Below, piece by piece: positions 1 to 10,546 of a stretch of 64,000 nt of DNA. Position numbers and translations under genes: made by a program. The stretch comes from Glaciozyma antarctica PI12 (lineage: Eukaryota > Basidiomycota > Microbotryomycetes > Kriegeriales > Camptobasidiaceae). The notes under the pieces are model-generated. The model saw only the letters and a list, made by a program, of their open reading frames with translations. It was not told the origin of the DNA and did not search any database. Where the stretch lies: the NCBI GenBank assembly GCA_002917775.1, contig KZ627161.1, positions 1,484,467 through 1,548,466 on the forward strand, in the 5' to 3' direction. The first letter of the stretch is position 1. Each line of letters begins with the position of its first letter.

Positions 1-598
1 CGGAGCGGGCGTGGGCCTGGCAGCACGGACGGACGTCAGTCGGATCCATTGCGGGGGAGGAGAGGGAGCAGCGTACCTTGATCATCTCGGCGATAAAAGG
101 AGCCTCGCCTGTAAGGTCCACATAGTGTACGCCTTGTTCAGCACAAGCTTTGACGAGCGGAGCGCCGTCTGTGTGCGAGCAGGAAGGTCAGCTCGTGCGT
201 GAGGTCGTTGCCTGGGGAGGAGACCGACAGAGCATGTAGGGCCCAACCTGTGCGCCAGTCAGCTCCTCTCCATCTCCACCGTTCTCAGGAGACGTACAAG
301 AGAGATCACAAGCCGCGTCTGCTTCACCATCTTGACCAGACTCTCCTCATTCGCCGCGTCCGCAAGCACGATGGGCACGTCGACTCTGGCCTCCTTGAGA
401 GCGACCTTGATCTTGGCCTCGTTCCTTCCTCCTACCGCCCATTTGACGTCGCCCGCAACCGTGGAGAGATAGCGGAGAACCAGCTGCCCGCTGAAAGACC
501 GGAGGAGGTCAGTGAGCTGCTCACTCTGGATCGAGAGGAGGGACTGACGTGAAGCCGCTTGCTCCCCAGACGATGATATCGAGGGATTTGGAAGGCAT
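1..598 (-). CDS. Saccharopine dehydrogenase-like oxidoreductase (SCCPDH family), C-terminus beyond left edge
   Basis: NAD(P)-binding oxidoreductase of the SCCPDH family; these are often membrane or lipid-droplet associated and their substrate is poorly defined. The start ATG is at 598. Four exons are visible: 549-598, 298-490, 229-247 and 77-168. Together they read into a Rossmann fold with DIIVWGASGFTGQLVLRYL (the GxxGxxG loop is split by intron 1). The segments AVGGRNEAKI, VLADAANEESL, ISLVGPYMLYG and HYVDLTGEAPFI follow, which is the normal order of this family. The third exon is only 19 nt and encodes VGPYML plus one base; without it the conserved ISLVGPY motif is lost. The rest of the protein, including the SCGFDS-like segment expected next, lies to the left of the window. 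It is unlikely to be the lysine-pathway saccharopine dehydrogenase itself, because the VGPYxLYG and DLTGE pattern belongs to the SCCPDH-like branch. Confidence 0.85.
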
Positions 599-915
599 TG
601 CTGCGTTCGACGTTCCTCAGGGGAAGAGAAAGGAGAGGAGGAACTTCGCCGGCACACGAGGAAAGACTCAGGCCCGAAGCCCGGGCTGGCAGCTGGCAGC
701 GAGGTCGACTTCACGCTCGCCCTCCTTCCTCTCCGATACAGGAAAAAGGGACAGCAGATTGACTACACTGTTGTGAAAGTGCGAAACGAGAAGCTCCTCT
801 CAATTCAATCTCAATCCACCCTGCGACGGGGGCATTCCGACAGCAGCGAAGCGAATCTCGCCCGCAAATACGGGTGGTTCACGGATTTCGAGTGCTGGAA
901 AGAGTGCGGCACTGT
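599..915. other. Intergenic region between two minus-strand genes
   Basis: This stretch holds the upstream region of the SCCPDH-like gene and the 3' untranslated region of the PAQR gene. I see no ORF with family support, no RNA gene and no repeat in it. Confidence 0.5.
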
Positions 916-2250
916 CTACGCGTAGAGTGACCCGAGGCAAACGCCTGCGAGCTCCTCGTGCCAGAACCTGTGCGCCTCCGCGATCGCCGAATAGTGACTC
1001 CAAGCTGCCAGCAAGATAAAAATGCTGAGTGGGTGTTAGCTGAGAGCACTGAAGGAGGGAAAAGTGCTCAACTGGAAGAGCTGGTGGCTCGATCCGGCGA
1101 GATCGAACGTTCCTGGCGATAAACTCTCCGGGCATCTCTCCGCGTACCTGAGAATTGGCAAAGTCAGCGAATCGAGCAAGCATAGGGGCGAGCTGAAGCT
1201 CACAGGAGAGCACCAACGATGTAGAGAGCTCCGCCTAGGACGACAAACGGGAGTCCCAGAGCGTTTGATGCCGCTGGCAGCTACCGAGGGAGGTCAGGAA
1301 AGCTCGCTCCGGAGATGTGCTGGACGTACCCCGTATCTAGTGATCGCATGGCCGACAGGGAATATTGCTGAAGTTCCGAGTGCGATAAAGGTGTACGTTC
1401 TTGTCCTTCTAAAAGCTGGAGTTCGCGAGTTGGGAGAAACGACGACGGCGATTGTGCCTGAACGATGTCAGGACTCGACGAGGAGGGAAAGAACGAACGT
1501 ACAGGCTGAAGCTAGCGAGATCATAGCGAGATAAAAGTCGCGAAGTCGAGGAGCGCCTGCGAGCAACTCGTCAGGAATGTTCACGCGGCGTCCTTCCTGA
1601 AGAGACGCACAATACCAGCCGTAGTGGACGAGCGGAGCGAACGTCCCACTGATTAGCACAACAATTCCGATGTAGCTAACATCGACTCGTCAGCCTTCAC
1701 GCGACGGAGAGGAGCGAAGTGGACCCACTCGAGCCGATTCCAGTAGTGCGACACGCGCATGGAATGGCAATGGAGGGTGTGAAAGGTCGACGAGAAGCCC
1801 AAGCAGGTGGCGGCACTCAAGAAGAAGATGCAGACACCTGCGCTGTCGAGGTACGTGACGCTTGGGAGCGCAGGCGAGGGGAAGGGTCGAATGAGGGCGA
1901 ACGGTGCCTGCCAGCCTAATCGACCTGTGCTGGCTGGCGTCTCCTCCAAGATCTCGTAGCAGGCTAAGAGTGCTACGAGCGCAGCTATTGATCCAACGAG
2001 GTGAGTCCACTGCGAGAGTAGGTGAGCAGAGGGAGAGGGGGGAGAAGGGTGAACTGACGATGTTGACCGTCTCGTTATGAACGTGCGAGAAGATGGAGGA
2101 GGCGCAGAGCCAGTACGTGTCTGCCGTCCTGTAGCCCCGCAGAATATAGTGGTTGTCGCGCGCCCACTCCGGTAGCTCATCAAAGCGGATGGTGCGTGTC
2201 GAGCTGGGAGAGGAAGGACACAGGAGGGGCGCGCTTTCGCTGCTCGTCAT
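916..2250 (-). CDS. PAQR / hemolysin-III family membrane receptor (Izh-like)
   Basis: Seven-helix membrane protein of the progestin/adiponectin receptor (PAQR) family. Fungal members (Izh) are linked to zinc, sterol and ceramide signalling. The exons read by eye are 2059-2250, 1729-2009, 1503-1675, 1330-1457, 1204-1280, 1050-1147 and 916-1004. They give the family signatures in order: FDELPEWARDNHYILRGYR, HNETVNIWTHLVG (the HNE..N.WTH motif), CLGFSSTFHTLHCHS, LDYIGIVVLISGTFAPLVHY, and near the end GSSHQLF followed by EAHRFWHEELAG. The motif residues thought to bind zinc (the helix-2 H plus the two C-terminal H positions) are present. The start at 2250 gives a short N-terminus beginning MTSSESAPLL; in-frame ATGs at 2298 and further upstream could extend it. 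The splice joining the GSSHQLF exon to the last exon is the least certain one. The gene lies 195 bp downstream of the pyruvate carboxylase stop on the same strand. Confidence 0.88.
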
Positions 2251-2445
2251 GCGTTCAGCCTTGCGTTCCTTCAGATCAGAAGCAGTAGTGCGTCGCATGG
2301 AGGCGTTGGGGAACGCAGGAGAGAAGGAGAAGAGTTCGGCCACAGGGCGTCGGCGGAGACGACTTGGCCGCGAGTGGACCTTTGAATTCTGCTCTTCTCT
2401 CCCTCGCTCTGACATGTACCGTTCAATTTCCAAGTTCTAATTTCC

Positions 2446-5400
2446 CTAAGCATGGCTGATCACAGCCACCAAGTCGCCCTGCCCAATGCTGCGAGCGCGA
2501 AAAAGCGTCAGTCAAAACTCTCGCAGCCACGAAGCTCGTCGCTAGCTCACCTGTCGCTCTCCTTCACGCAAACCCGAGTAATCTTGCCCGACACCGGGGC
2601 GGAAACGATCTGCTCCATCTTCATGGCCGAGAGGACGCAGATCCTGCGAGCGGAAGAGTCGTTAGCATCTGCCGCAGGACGAACGACCGAGGAAAGGAAC
2701 GTACGGATCTCCAGCCTTGACCTCCTGTCCCTCGTGAACGCGAACCTCGACGACGACAGCAGACATGGGAGCTGCAACGGAGAAAGATCAGCCGAGCTCC
2801 GAGAAGGCCAAAGCGAATGACCACTCACAGCCAACGGATCCGGGCTCGCCAGGAACAGACTTCTCACGACGAATCGTCTCGATCGCAGCGTTCTTATCCT
2901 CGACCTGGACGGCACGCATCTCTCCGTTCATCTCGAAGAGCACGTCGCGGATACCAGTGTCGGTGTTGACGGGACTGCAAGCGATGAGCTTGATGATGAG
3001 CGTCTTGCCCTTGTCGATGCAGACGTGGAGCTCCTCGCCGACCGGAGGCTTCGCGAGGAAGTAGCGGGTAGGGAGAACGCTAAAGAACGAGCGCCGTTAG
3101 CAACCAGTCTCGAAGTCGACGAAGCGGAAAGGACTTACGAGAGGTCTCCGTACTTCTCGATCCACTCGCGGAACTCCTCAAAGACCTTGGGGTACATGGC
3201 GTAGCTGAGGACGTCGGTGCTGGTGATGCCGACGCCGTACTTCTCGACCAACTCTGCAAACCACGAGTGAGCAAGGTGGCCAGTCGAGGAGAGGGAAATG
3301 TTTGACGCACGCTTGCGGACCTTGGGGAAGTCGTAAGGAGCCATGCTCTTTCCGGGACGGCCGTCGATCCTGGGCCTGTCGCGGATGATCTTGCTGCGAA
3401 GGGGCTCGGGGAAGCCGCCGACGGGCTGTCCGAGGTAGCCCTGGAAGAACTCGACGACGCTGGAGGAACGGTTTGGTTAGGACCCGACGGCGAACACGGT
3501 GGAGGCAGCGTACGAGTTGGGGAAGTCGAGAGTATCGGCCTGGTCGAGAACGTTCTGGCGCGAGAGCTTGTTCGCAACGAGGAACTGGGCAAAGTCGCTG
3601 CGAGGACGAGGGCGTCAGTTGCCGCGAAAGATAACGGGCAGGATAATCACGCACCCGACGACCTTGGAGGAGGGCGTAACCTTGACGATATCGCCGCACT
3701 GGAAGCAGAGAGGTCAGCTCAAGGCGACGCGTTTCGGCTGCGAGGAACGCACAAGAATGTTGGCGTCGATGTAGGCCTTGACGACCGCCTTCCACTGGCC
3801 AGAGAGACCGAGCTGCTGAGACTGGAACCTGCGTGAGAGATAACGGGGTCAGCAAGCGCTCTCGCGTCCCAAAGCGCGAAAGTACGAACATCAAGTTCGT
3901 GTACTGTCCTCCGGGCATCTCGTGGTCGAAGACACCAGAGTCGGAGCTATCGGCGAGAGAGTCGTCAGTATGGACGAGCTAGGAGTGTTGAACGGGAACT
4001 CTCACCTCTTGACGTTGGCGTCGAAGCAGCTGTAGAGCGTGCGAACGGACGACCAGTAGAGGTTGAGAGCCTGGATGTTCTCGTGCGAGATACCGGTTCC
4101 GAGGTTGGTCTGCTCGAGAGCAGAGCAGACGGCTCCCATGGAGGGCTGCGAGGTCATACCCGACATGCCTGCGCGCGCTCGTCAGTCGCCGCCTACGGAC
4201 TGGGAAAGGTGAACGCACTGTCAATGGCGACGTCGACGACATCAGCTCCGGCAGCGGCGCAGGCGAGCATGCTGGCGGCGGAGATACCAGCGGTGTCGTG
4301 GGAGTGGACGTGGATGGGGAGATCGGGGAACTTCTTGCGAAGCGCTCCAACGAGGCTGAAGGCGGGAGGGAGTCAGCGCGCGAACGACTAAGGCAGCAAA
4401 GTGAAGAACGTACATCGTGGCAGCCTCGGGCTTTAAGATACCAGCCATCTGCGTCGTATGTAGGTCAGCAACGTCTCACTCGACCTGCGATGCTCGCTAC
4501 TCACGTCCTTGATCGCGAGCACGTGAATGCCGCAGTCGACGAGCTCCTGAGCAAAGTCGAGGTAGTACTGGAGGGTGTACTTGCTGTGCTTCTTGGTGTT
4601 GGCGACATCTCCAGTGTAGCACTGCACGAAGCGCAAACGTCAGCTTGGCGCATCACGAATGGCAAGAGCGAGACGCACAATTGCAGCCTCAACGACTCCT
4701 CCAGCCTTCTTCGCCGCGTCGATTCCGAGGCGCATGTTCTCAATGTAGTTGAGCGAGTCGAAGACGCGGAAGATGTCGAGACCGTTCTCGACAGCACGAG
4801 CGGAGAACTGCGCGAGAAGAACGAATCAGCCTCGAATCGCACACGTTACGCGAAGAGGGTAGCTCACCTCGTAGATGCTGTTGTCGGGGTACGAAGTGTA
4901 GCCGACGGCGTTGGCTCCACGAACGAGGGCCTGGAAAGGAATGTTGGGAACCAAGGCGCGGAGAGTACGAAGGCGCTCCCAAGGGTCCTCGTAGAGGAAT
5001 CGCATGGCGACGTCGAACGTCGCTCCACCCCAGCACTCGAGAGCGTAGGCGTTCGAAAGAGCGTACGAGGTCTCCTTGGCGATGTTGGCCATGTCGATTG
5101 TACGCAGGCGAGTGGCTATGAGGGATTGATGCGCATCTCTCCATGTAGTATCTGGGGGGCAGGGATCAGACCAGAAAGGTGCTCTGGCGAATCCGACTCA
5201 CCCATGATGAGAACTCCGGGGTAGTCGCGCACAGCCTTGGCGAATCCCTCGGGTCCCTTCTCCTTGATGATGTTACGCCATCCGATGGCGCAGGGCTCCG
5301 TCGTGTCGATCTTCTTCGTCTCGTCCTCGGGGTCGACGAGAGTGGGGATAGGGATCTCCTCGAGGAGACCGGGCTCGCCAACCTGTCCCTTGATGGTCGA

Positions 5401-7589
5401 GCCGTTGACGACGAGGTCACCGAGGTAGGCGAGGATTTTCTGCGCGCGGTTCTGCGAGGTGACGAGGTTGAAGAGGGCAGGGGTGTCGTCGATGAACTGC
5501 GGAACATCGTCAGCTTTCAGTGCGAGCACGCGAGGCAGGCAGAACGCACGGTAGTCCAGGTCTGGCCGGTGACAAAGACGTCGTGCGAAAGAACGCGGAA
5601 GAGGAAAGGAATGTTGGTCTTGACACCTGCGTTCTCGAGTGTCAGCTTGCCCCTCCAAAACGGCGCAGCGAGGTGAGAAAAAACGAACCTCGAATCCTGA
5701 ACTCGACGAGAGCTCGGAGCATCTTGCGACGAGCGATCTCAAAGGTGGCGCCGCGGGTGGTGCACTTGACGAGAAGGGAGTCGTAGTGAGGCTGCGAAAA
5801 GTCGACGATATCAGCTCCCCGCTCCAGCGACTCTAAAACTCGCGACGTACAGTGACCTGCGCTCCAGCGAATCCGGAACTCGCATCCAGCCTCACACCGT
5901 TTCCTCCAGCACTCCTGTACACCTCGATCTTGCCCGTATCGGGCTGGAAGCCGTGCGCGGGATCCTCGGTCGTGATACGGCACTGGATCGCGTAGCCACG
6001 CTTGGTGATCGTTTCCTGCGTGAGACCGAGCTCGGGGAGAGACGCTCCAGCAGCGATCTGGATCTGGGCGGCGACGATGTCGATTCCCGCGATTCCCGTG
6101 CCGTGATGGTGTGCTCGACTTGGATACGGGCTGAAAACGCGCGCGTCAGCTGGGGAGAGAGGATCAAGAGTAGCGTTGGAACGCACGGTTGATCTCGATG
6201 AAGTAGTGACCCTTGGAGTCGACGAGGAACTCGCACTGCGTTCGGGGAGGCACGAATCAGCTGCCCGCTCCTTCGCGTCCGCAAAGCTCGAACAGACGCG
6301 ACTCACCGTTCCAGCGTTGCGGTAGTTGACAGCCTTGGCAATCTTCACCGCGTCCTCCAATAGCGTAGCCCTAAGCTCCTCGGAAAGGTTGCCAGCGGGC
6401 GCCTGCTCGACGACCTTCTGGTGACGCCTCTGGACGGAGCAATCGCGCTCGAAGAGGTGAACGATGTTGCCCTCGGAATCTCCCAAAAGCTGCGCCTCGA
6501 TGTGCTTCGGTCGGTCGAGGAAGCGCTCGATGAAGACGGTTCCATCTCCGAACGCGGCCTTGGCCTCCGAGACGGCCATCTGGAACGCATCCTTGAACTC
6601 GGCCTGCTCGCGCACGACGCGCATTCCGCGTCCTCCTCCTCCGAGCGCAGCCTTGATGATGACGGGGAAGCCGTGCTCCTCGACGAACGCGGCTCCAAGC
6701 TCGTAGGAGGCGATGGGACCAGGGGTACCGGGCACGACGGGGACGCCGATGCTCATGGCTGTGTAGGGAGCGTGGCGTCAGCAGAGCTCAGGTGGTGGGA
6801 ATAAGAGGTACTCACCGAGAGTACGAGCCTTGATCTTGTCTCCCAGGCCATCAATGACTTGGGGCTGAGGCCCAACGAACAGTAACCCGGCGGCTTCGAC
6901 CTTCTTTGCGAACTCTGCGTTCTCCGAGAGGAATCCGTACCCAGGGTGGATCATGCTGACTCCGTGCTCGAGCGCAATCTGCGAGAGGAGAGGGTCAGTA
7001 TGCGGGGACGAGAGAGGTCCCAGCGGGTCTCGGTCCGGCTACTCACCCTGATGATGTCGTCCTGCGCGAGGTAGGCCGCAACGGGGGTGAGCCCAGCTCC
7101 AACCAAGTAGGCCTCGTCAGCCTGCGTGTGATGGTTAGCTTCGCGTCCCCAACTGCAGGACCAGCCTCGGTCGACTGAGACGCTCACCTTGTTCCTGTGA
7201 GCTCCGAAGCGATCCTCGTGCGAGTAGATGGCGACGCTGGTCATTCCCAGCTCGTGTGCGGTCCTGAAGATACGGATGGCGATTTCCTAGGGAGCGTCTT
7301 GTTAGCTCGAGTCCCTCCATCTACGGCGGCGGAAGAGGCGACTTACCCCGCGGTTGGCGACGAGAATCTTCTTGAGAGGACCAGGAGCGCGTCCTGTTCG
7401 GCGAAGGGTGGCAATGCTGGGGTTGTGGTGTCCAGGGCTGCCAGGCCTGGAGATGCTGTTGGGGAGGAAATTCAAGGGTCAGCCTTGGCTCCTGATAACG
7501 GGACCCTTGTGTCCTCCTCCTGCGCCAGGACCCAGCGAGCAAAGCAAGTGCACGTACGTAGGGGTGTTGAGGGTATGAGGGTCTTCCAT
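2446..7589 (-). CDS. PYC1: Pyruvate carboxylase
   Basis: Biotin enzyme that carboxylates pyruvate to oxaloacetate with ATP and bicarbonate; it feeds the TCA cycle and lipogenic citrate. The start at 7589 gives [11 protein letters not shown], then after intron 1 [19 protein letters not shown] and [17 protein letters not shown] (start of the biotin carboxylase domain). The ATP-grasp domain follows with [16 protein letters not shown] and [21 protein letters not shown]. The carboxyltransferase domain is seen as [27 protein letters not shown] and [20 protein letters not shown]. The C-terminal biotinyl domain carries the AMKME lysine motif and ends [17 protein letters not shown] followed by TAG at 2446. 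Roughly two dozen introns interrupt it. No clear mitochondrial presequence is seen; the N-terminus is a short serine/proline-rich extension, consistent with the cytosolic enzyme of many fungi. All three catalytic domains look complete. Confidence 0.97.
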
Positions 7590-8343
7590 CGTTGACTCGA
7601 GCTGGTGGGGAGAGTTGCACCGAGGGAGTTGAGAGACGGGCGACGGGAGCGGCAAGGGGCGGGGACGAGTTGAGAGGAGGGAATGGGCACGGTGAATCAG
7701 TTAGCGCCGTTGCTGGCTAGAGGTAGCTGGTGAACGAGCTGTAGCCGTACCTTGGTTGAAAGCGCGAAGTGATGTGGTAGGAAATCAACCTTGGAGAAGC
7801 CTGCGGACGAGAACGGTGGAGGGGCGGGGGGCAAGTAGATTCCCCACCACAAGTCCAGCGCTCTCGCTGGTGCAGAAACTGTTTCCTTGCAGTTCTACTG
7901 TGGTGCTCTCTTGAAAAATCAGGCGCCATCTATCGTGTCGAACGCGATAAAGGTCTACCAGCAGCTGGAGACTCTCCGTCGGAACGGGTGCGCTTAACGG
8001 CGTCTCCAAATTCTGCATACCGAGCTCTGTGTCTGGCGGGACGATGTCACCGCGAACTCGTTCAAACTAGCACACCCGCTGGAATCAAGTTGTGCATTTC
8101 GTGGTGCGATAATCCTCTCCCAGGCCCAAGGAGACCAAGGGGGCATCGATAAACTGACCCCATCGATCCCTTGCGCCTTGCTGGGTCAGCAGAGCAAGTT
8201 GAACAGGAAGTGGGTGCTTGCAGAGACAGCAAACAGCAAACGAACAGGAAAGGGAGGAGGAACAGTCGCCCGCAGCGAAGCCCCTGTCTTTCCCAAAAGC
8301 CGCGGCGACTCTCTCCTCCCACCTGCACCCTACTGCGATTGCG
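7590..8343. promoter_or_regulatory. Divergent intergenic region between pyruvate carboxylase and the GH20 gene
   Basis: This 754-bp gap separates two divergently transcribed genes and must hold both promoters. Short ORFs cross it on both strands, but none has family support or a coding-like pattern. I see no clear TATA box, RNA gene or repeat. Confidence 0.45.
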
Positions 8344-10504
8344 ATGGTTCGTTACTCGCTCGCCCTCGCTCTCCTGGCTCTCGCAAGCCGCTCTAGCACC
8401 CTCTTCCCCGCACCGCGAACCATTGCCGTCGGAAGGACTCCCGTCGTACTCTCAGACGCCTTCGAGATCACCTTCGCACTGCGAGAAACTGCACTTTCAA
8501 GGGCGGCCCCAGCAGATGTGAGTCCTCGGTCTTCCGGGTGAACGCGCCAGCTGAAGCTCGAACGCCCTGAACAGCTCGTCGCCGCGATCCGGCAGGCAGA
8601 AGTTTACCTCGCTACCGACGACTTTCAGCGCCTCATCGTCGGTCGAGGCAAGTCGGATGAAGCAGAACTCGTCGACGCGGACGTCCTTTCAAGGTTGGAG
8701 CTCCATCTGGGATCACCGCACAACCGCTCGTCGATTCGGAGCATTCCCACCGAGGCGAACCTCCCGTACGCGGAGCAGGACGAGAGCTACGAGCGGGAGA
8801 TCCCTTCACGCCAGGAGGAATTCTCATCTGCTCCTGTCCAACACACCCTCTCGGCCAGCCTGACCGCCACAACGACTCTGGGCCTCCTCCGCGGACTGCA
8901 GACTTTCGTCCAGCTTGTCTACTCCCTTCCTTCGACGAACGCACACAAGACTCGGTACATTCTCGACACTCCTCTCAAGATAATCGACGCTCCGGCTTTC
9001 CCTCATCGAGGCTTCATGCTCGACACGGCACGTAACTTCTATCCGGTCGAGGATCTCGAGCGAACGCTGGCAGCGATGAGCTGGGCAAAGCTGAACGTCT
9101 TCCACTGGTGCGTCCTCCCTCAACACTCCAGTCGTTCCTTGCTAACTTGTACGCAAGCAGGCACGCCACCGACTCACAAAGCTGGCCACTCTTCATCCCC
9201 TCGCACCCTCTGCACGTCTCCTACTCACGGCTCCTACTCTCGCTCCCGAACCTATTCCTCCTCCGACATCGCGCACATCAAATCCTTCGCCGGAGCCCTC
9301 GGAATGTCTGTTCTCCTCGAGATCGACATGCCAGGCCACACAGCGAGCGTCGGGGAAGCGTACCCCGAATTCGTCGCTTGCTGGAAAGGCGAGGACTGGA
9401 CGAATCTTGGGAACGAGCCGCCGGCGGGGCAGCTCAGGCTGGGGAATCTGGAGGTGCAGAGATTTGCGGAGGGGGTGGTGGTGAGCGCGGCGGGGATGAT
9501 GGATAACCCGTACTTTTCGACGGGAGGCGACGAAATCGTCAGTCTCGCTTCGCATCTCTCCGCAGGTCCTGATCCTGGTTCGCAGAACTTCAATTGCTAC
9601 CTAAAAGATCCCAACACCAACTCTTCCCTCGCGGCCGCGAGCAAAACTCTCCAACAAGCTCTTTCCGAATTCGTCGTCGGCGTGCACAAGTCGCTCCGTC
9701 GCGTCGACAAGGTTCCGGTCGTTCCGGTCGATTAGATGGCGCTTGAGCATGAGGTCGAGCTCGGAAACAAAACGATTTTCATGGTCTGGATTTCGAGTGC
9801 AAACGTCGCGGCGGTGGTGGAGAAGGGCTTCAACGTGGTTCATGCGGCGTCCGACTTTTTCTACCTCGACTGTGAGTCGTTCTCCCTCCCTTCTCGAGCT
9901 GGTCCTCATATTTCGCTTCTCAGGTGGCGGCGGAGGATGGATCGGTAACTCTACCTCTCAATCTTGGTGCGATCCCTATAAGACCTGGCAAAACGTGCGT
10001 CTTCGCCACCTTCGCTTCTCCTCTCACATCGCCACAGATCTACAGCTTCGACCCCTACGCATCCGTCAACACTACCCAACATTCCCAGATCCTCGGCGGC
10101 CAAACCCCCCTCTGGAGCGAGCAATCCGATCCCTCCTCCCTCGATTCCGCCACCTGGTGCGCTCCCTCTCACTCTCGCTCCGCTCCCCCACTAAGTTTCT
10201 CCACAGGCCTCGAGCAGCCGCAGCCGCAGAGGTCTTCTGGACTGGTGCGAACATCTCTGGCGGCGTTCCTCGTAATGCGGTAGAGGCGTTGCCCCGGCTT
10301 CAGGAGTGGAGCTACCGAGTGGTGAAGAGGGGGGTTAGGACGATTGCGCTGCAGCCGGAGTGGTGTGCTTTGAGGTCTGGGGCTTGTGATATATTGGCTT
10401 TTGGTTGGGATTTCGAGCGAGAAAGAAGGGAGCGGAGAGAGAAGCAGAGGAGAGGAGAAAGTCTCGCTCGCTACCGAAGCGGGGCAGAATTCCGACCCGA
10501 GTAA
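8344..10504 (+). CDS. Beta-N-acetylhexosaminidase (GH20), reading frame apparently interrupted
   Basis: Secreted glycoside hydrolase family 20 enzyme that removes terminal GlcNAc/GalNAc, for example from chitin oligomers. The start at 8344 opens a signal peptide (MVRYSLALALLALASRS), then the GH20 N-terminal domain (LFPAPRTIAVGRTPVVLS). The catalytic barrel shows PAFPHRGFMLDTARNFYPVE, SWAKLNVFHWHATDSQSWPL, GMSVLLEIDMPGH and the catalytic STGGDEI pair, then WISSANVAAVVEKGF and YLDCGGGGWIG. Three things look abnormal. Near 9205-9235 the frame must shift by one to join SWPLFIPSHP to YSSSDIAHIKSF, and no AG acceptor is available there for an intron. At 9733-9735 an in-frame TAG sits where family members carry a conserved WEE just before MALEHE. 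The C-terminus runs about 45 residues past the usual CDL-like end as a charged tail. The gene may be a recent pseudogene, or the sequence may hold errors. Confidence 0.72.
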
Positions 10505-10546
10505 CAGCAAATCCTCGCGCACGTACATTGCACGAGCATAGTTTTC

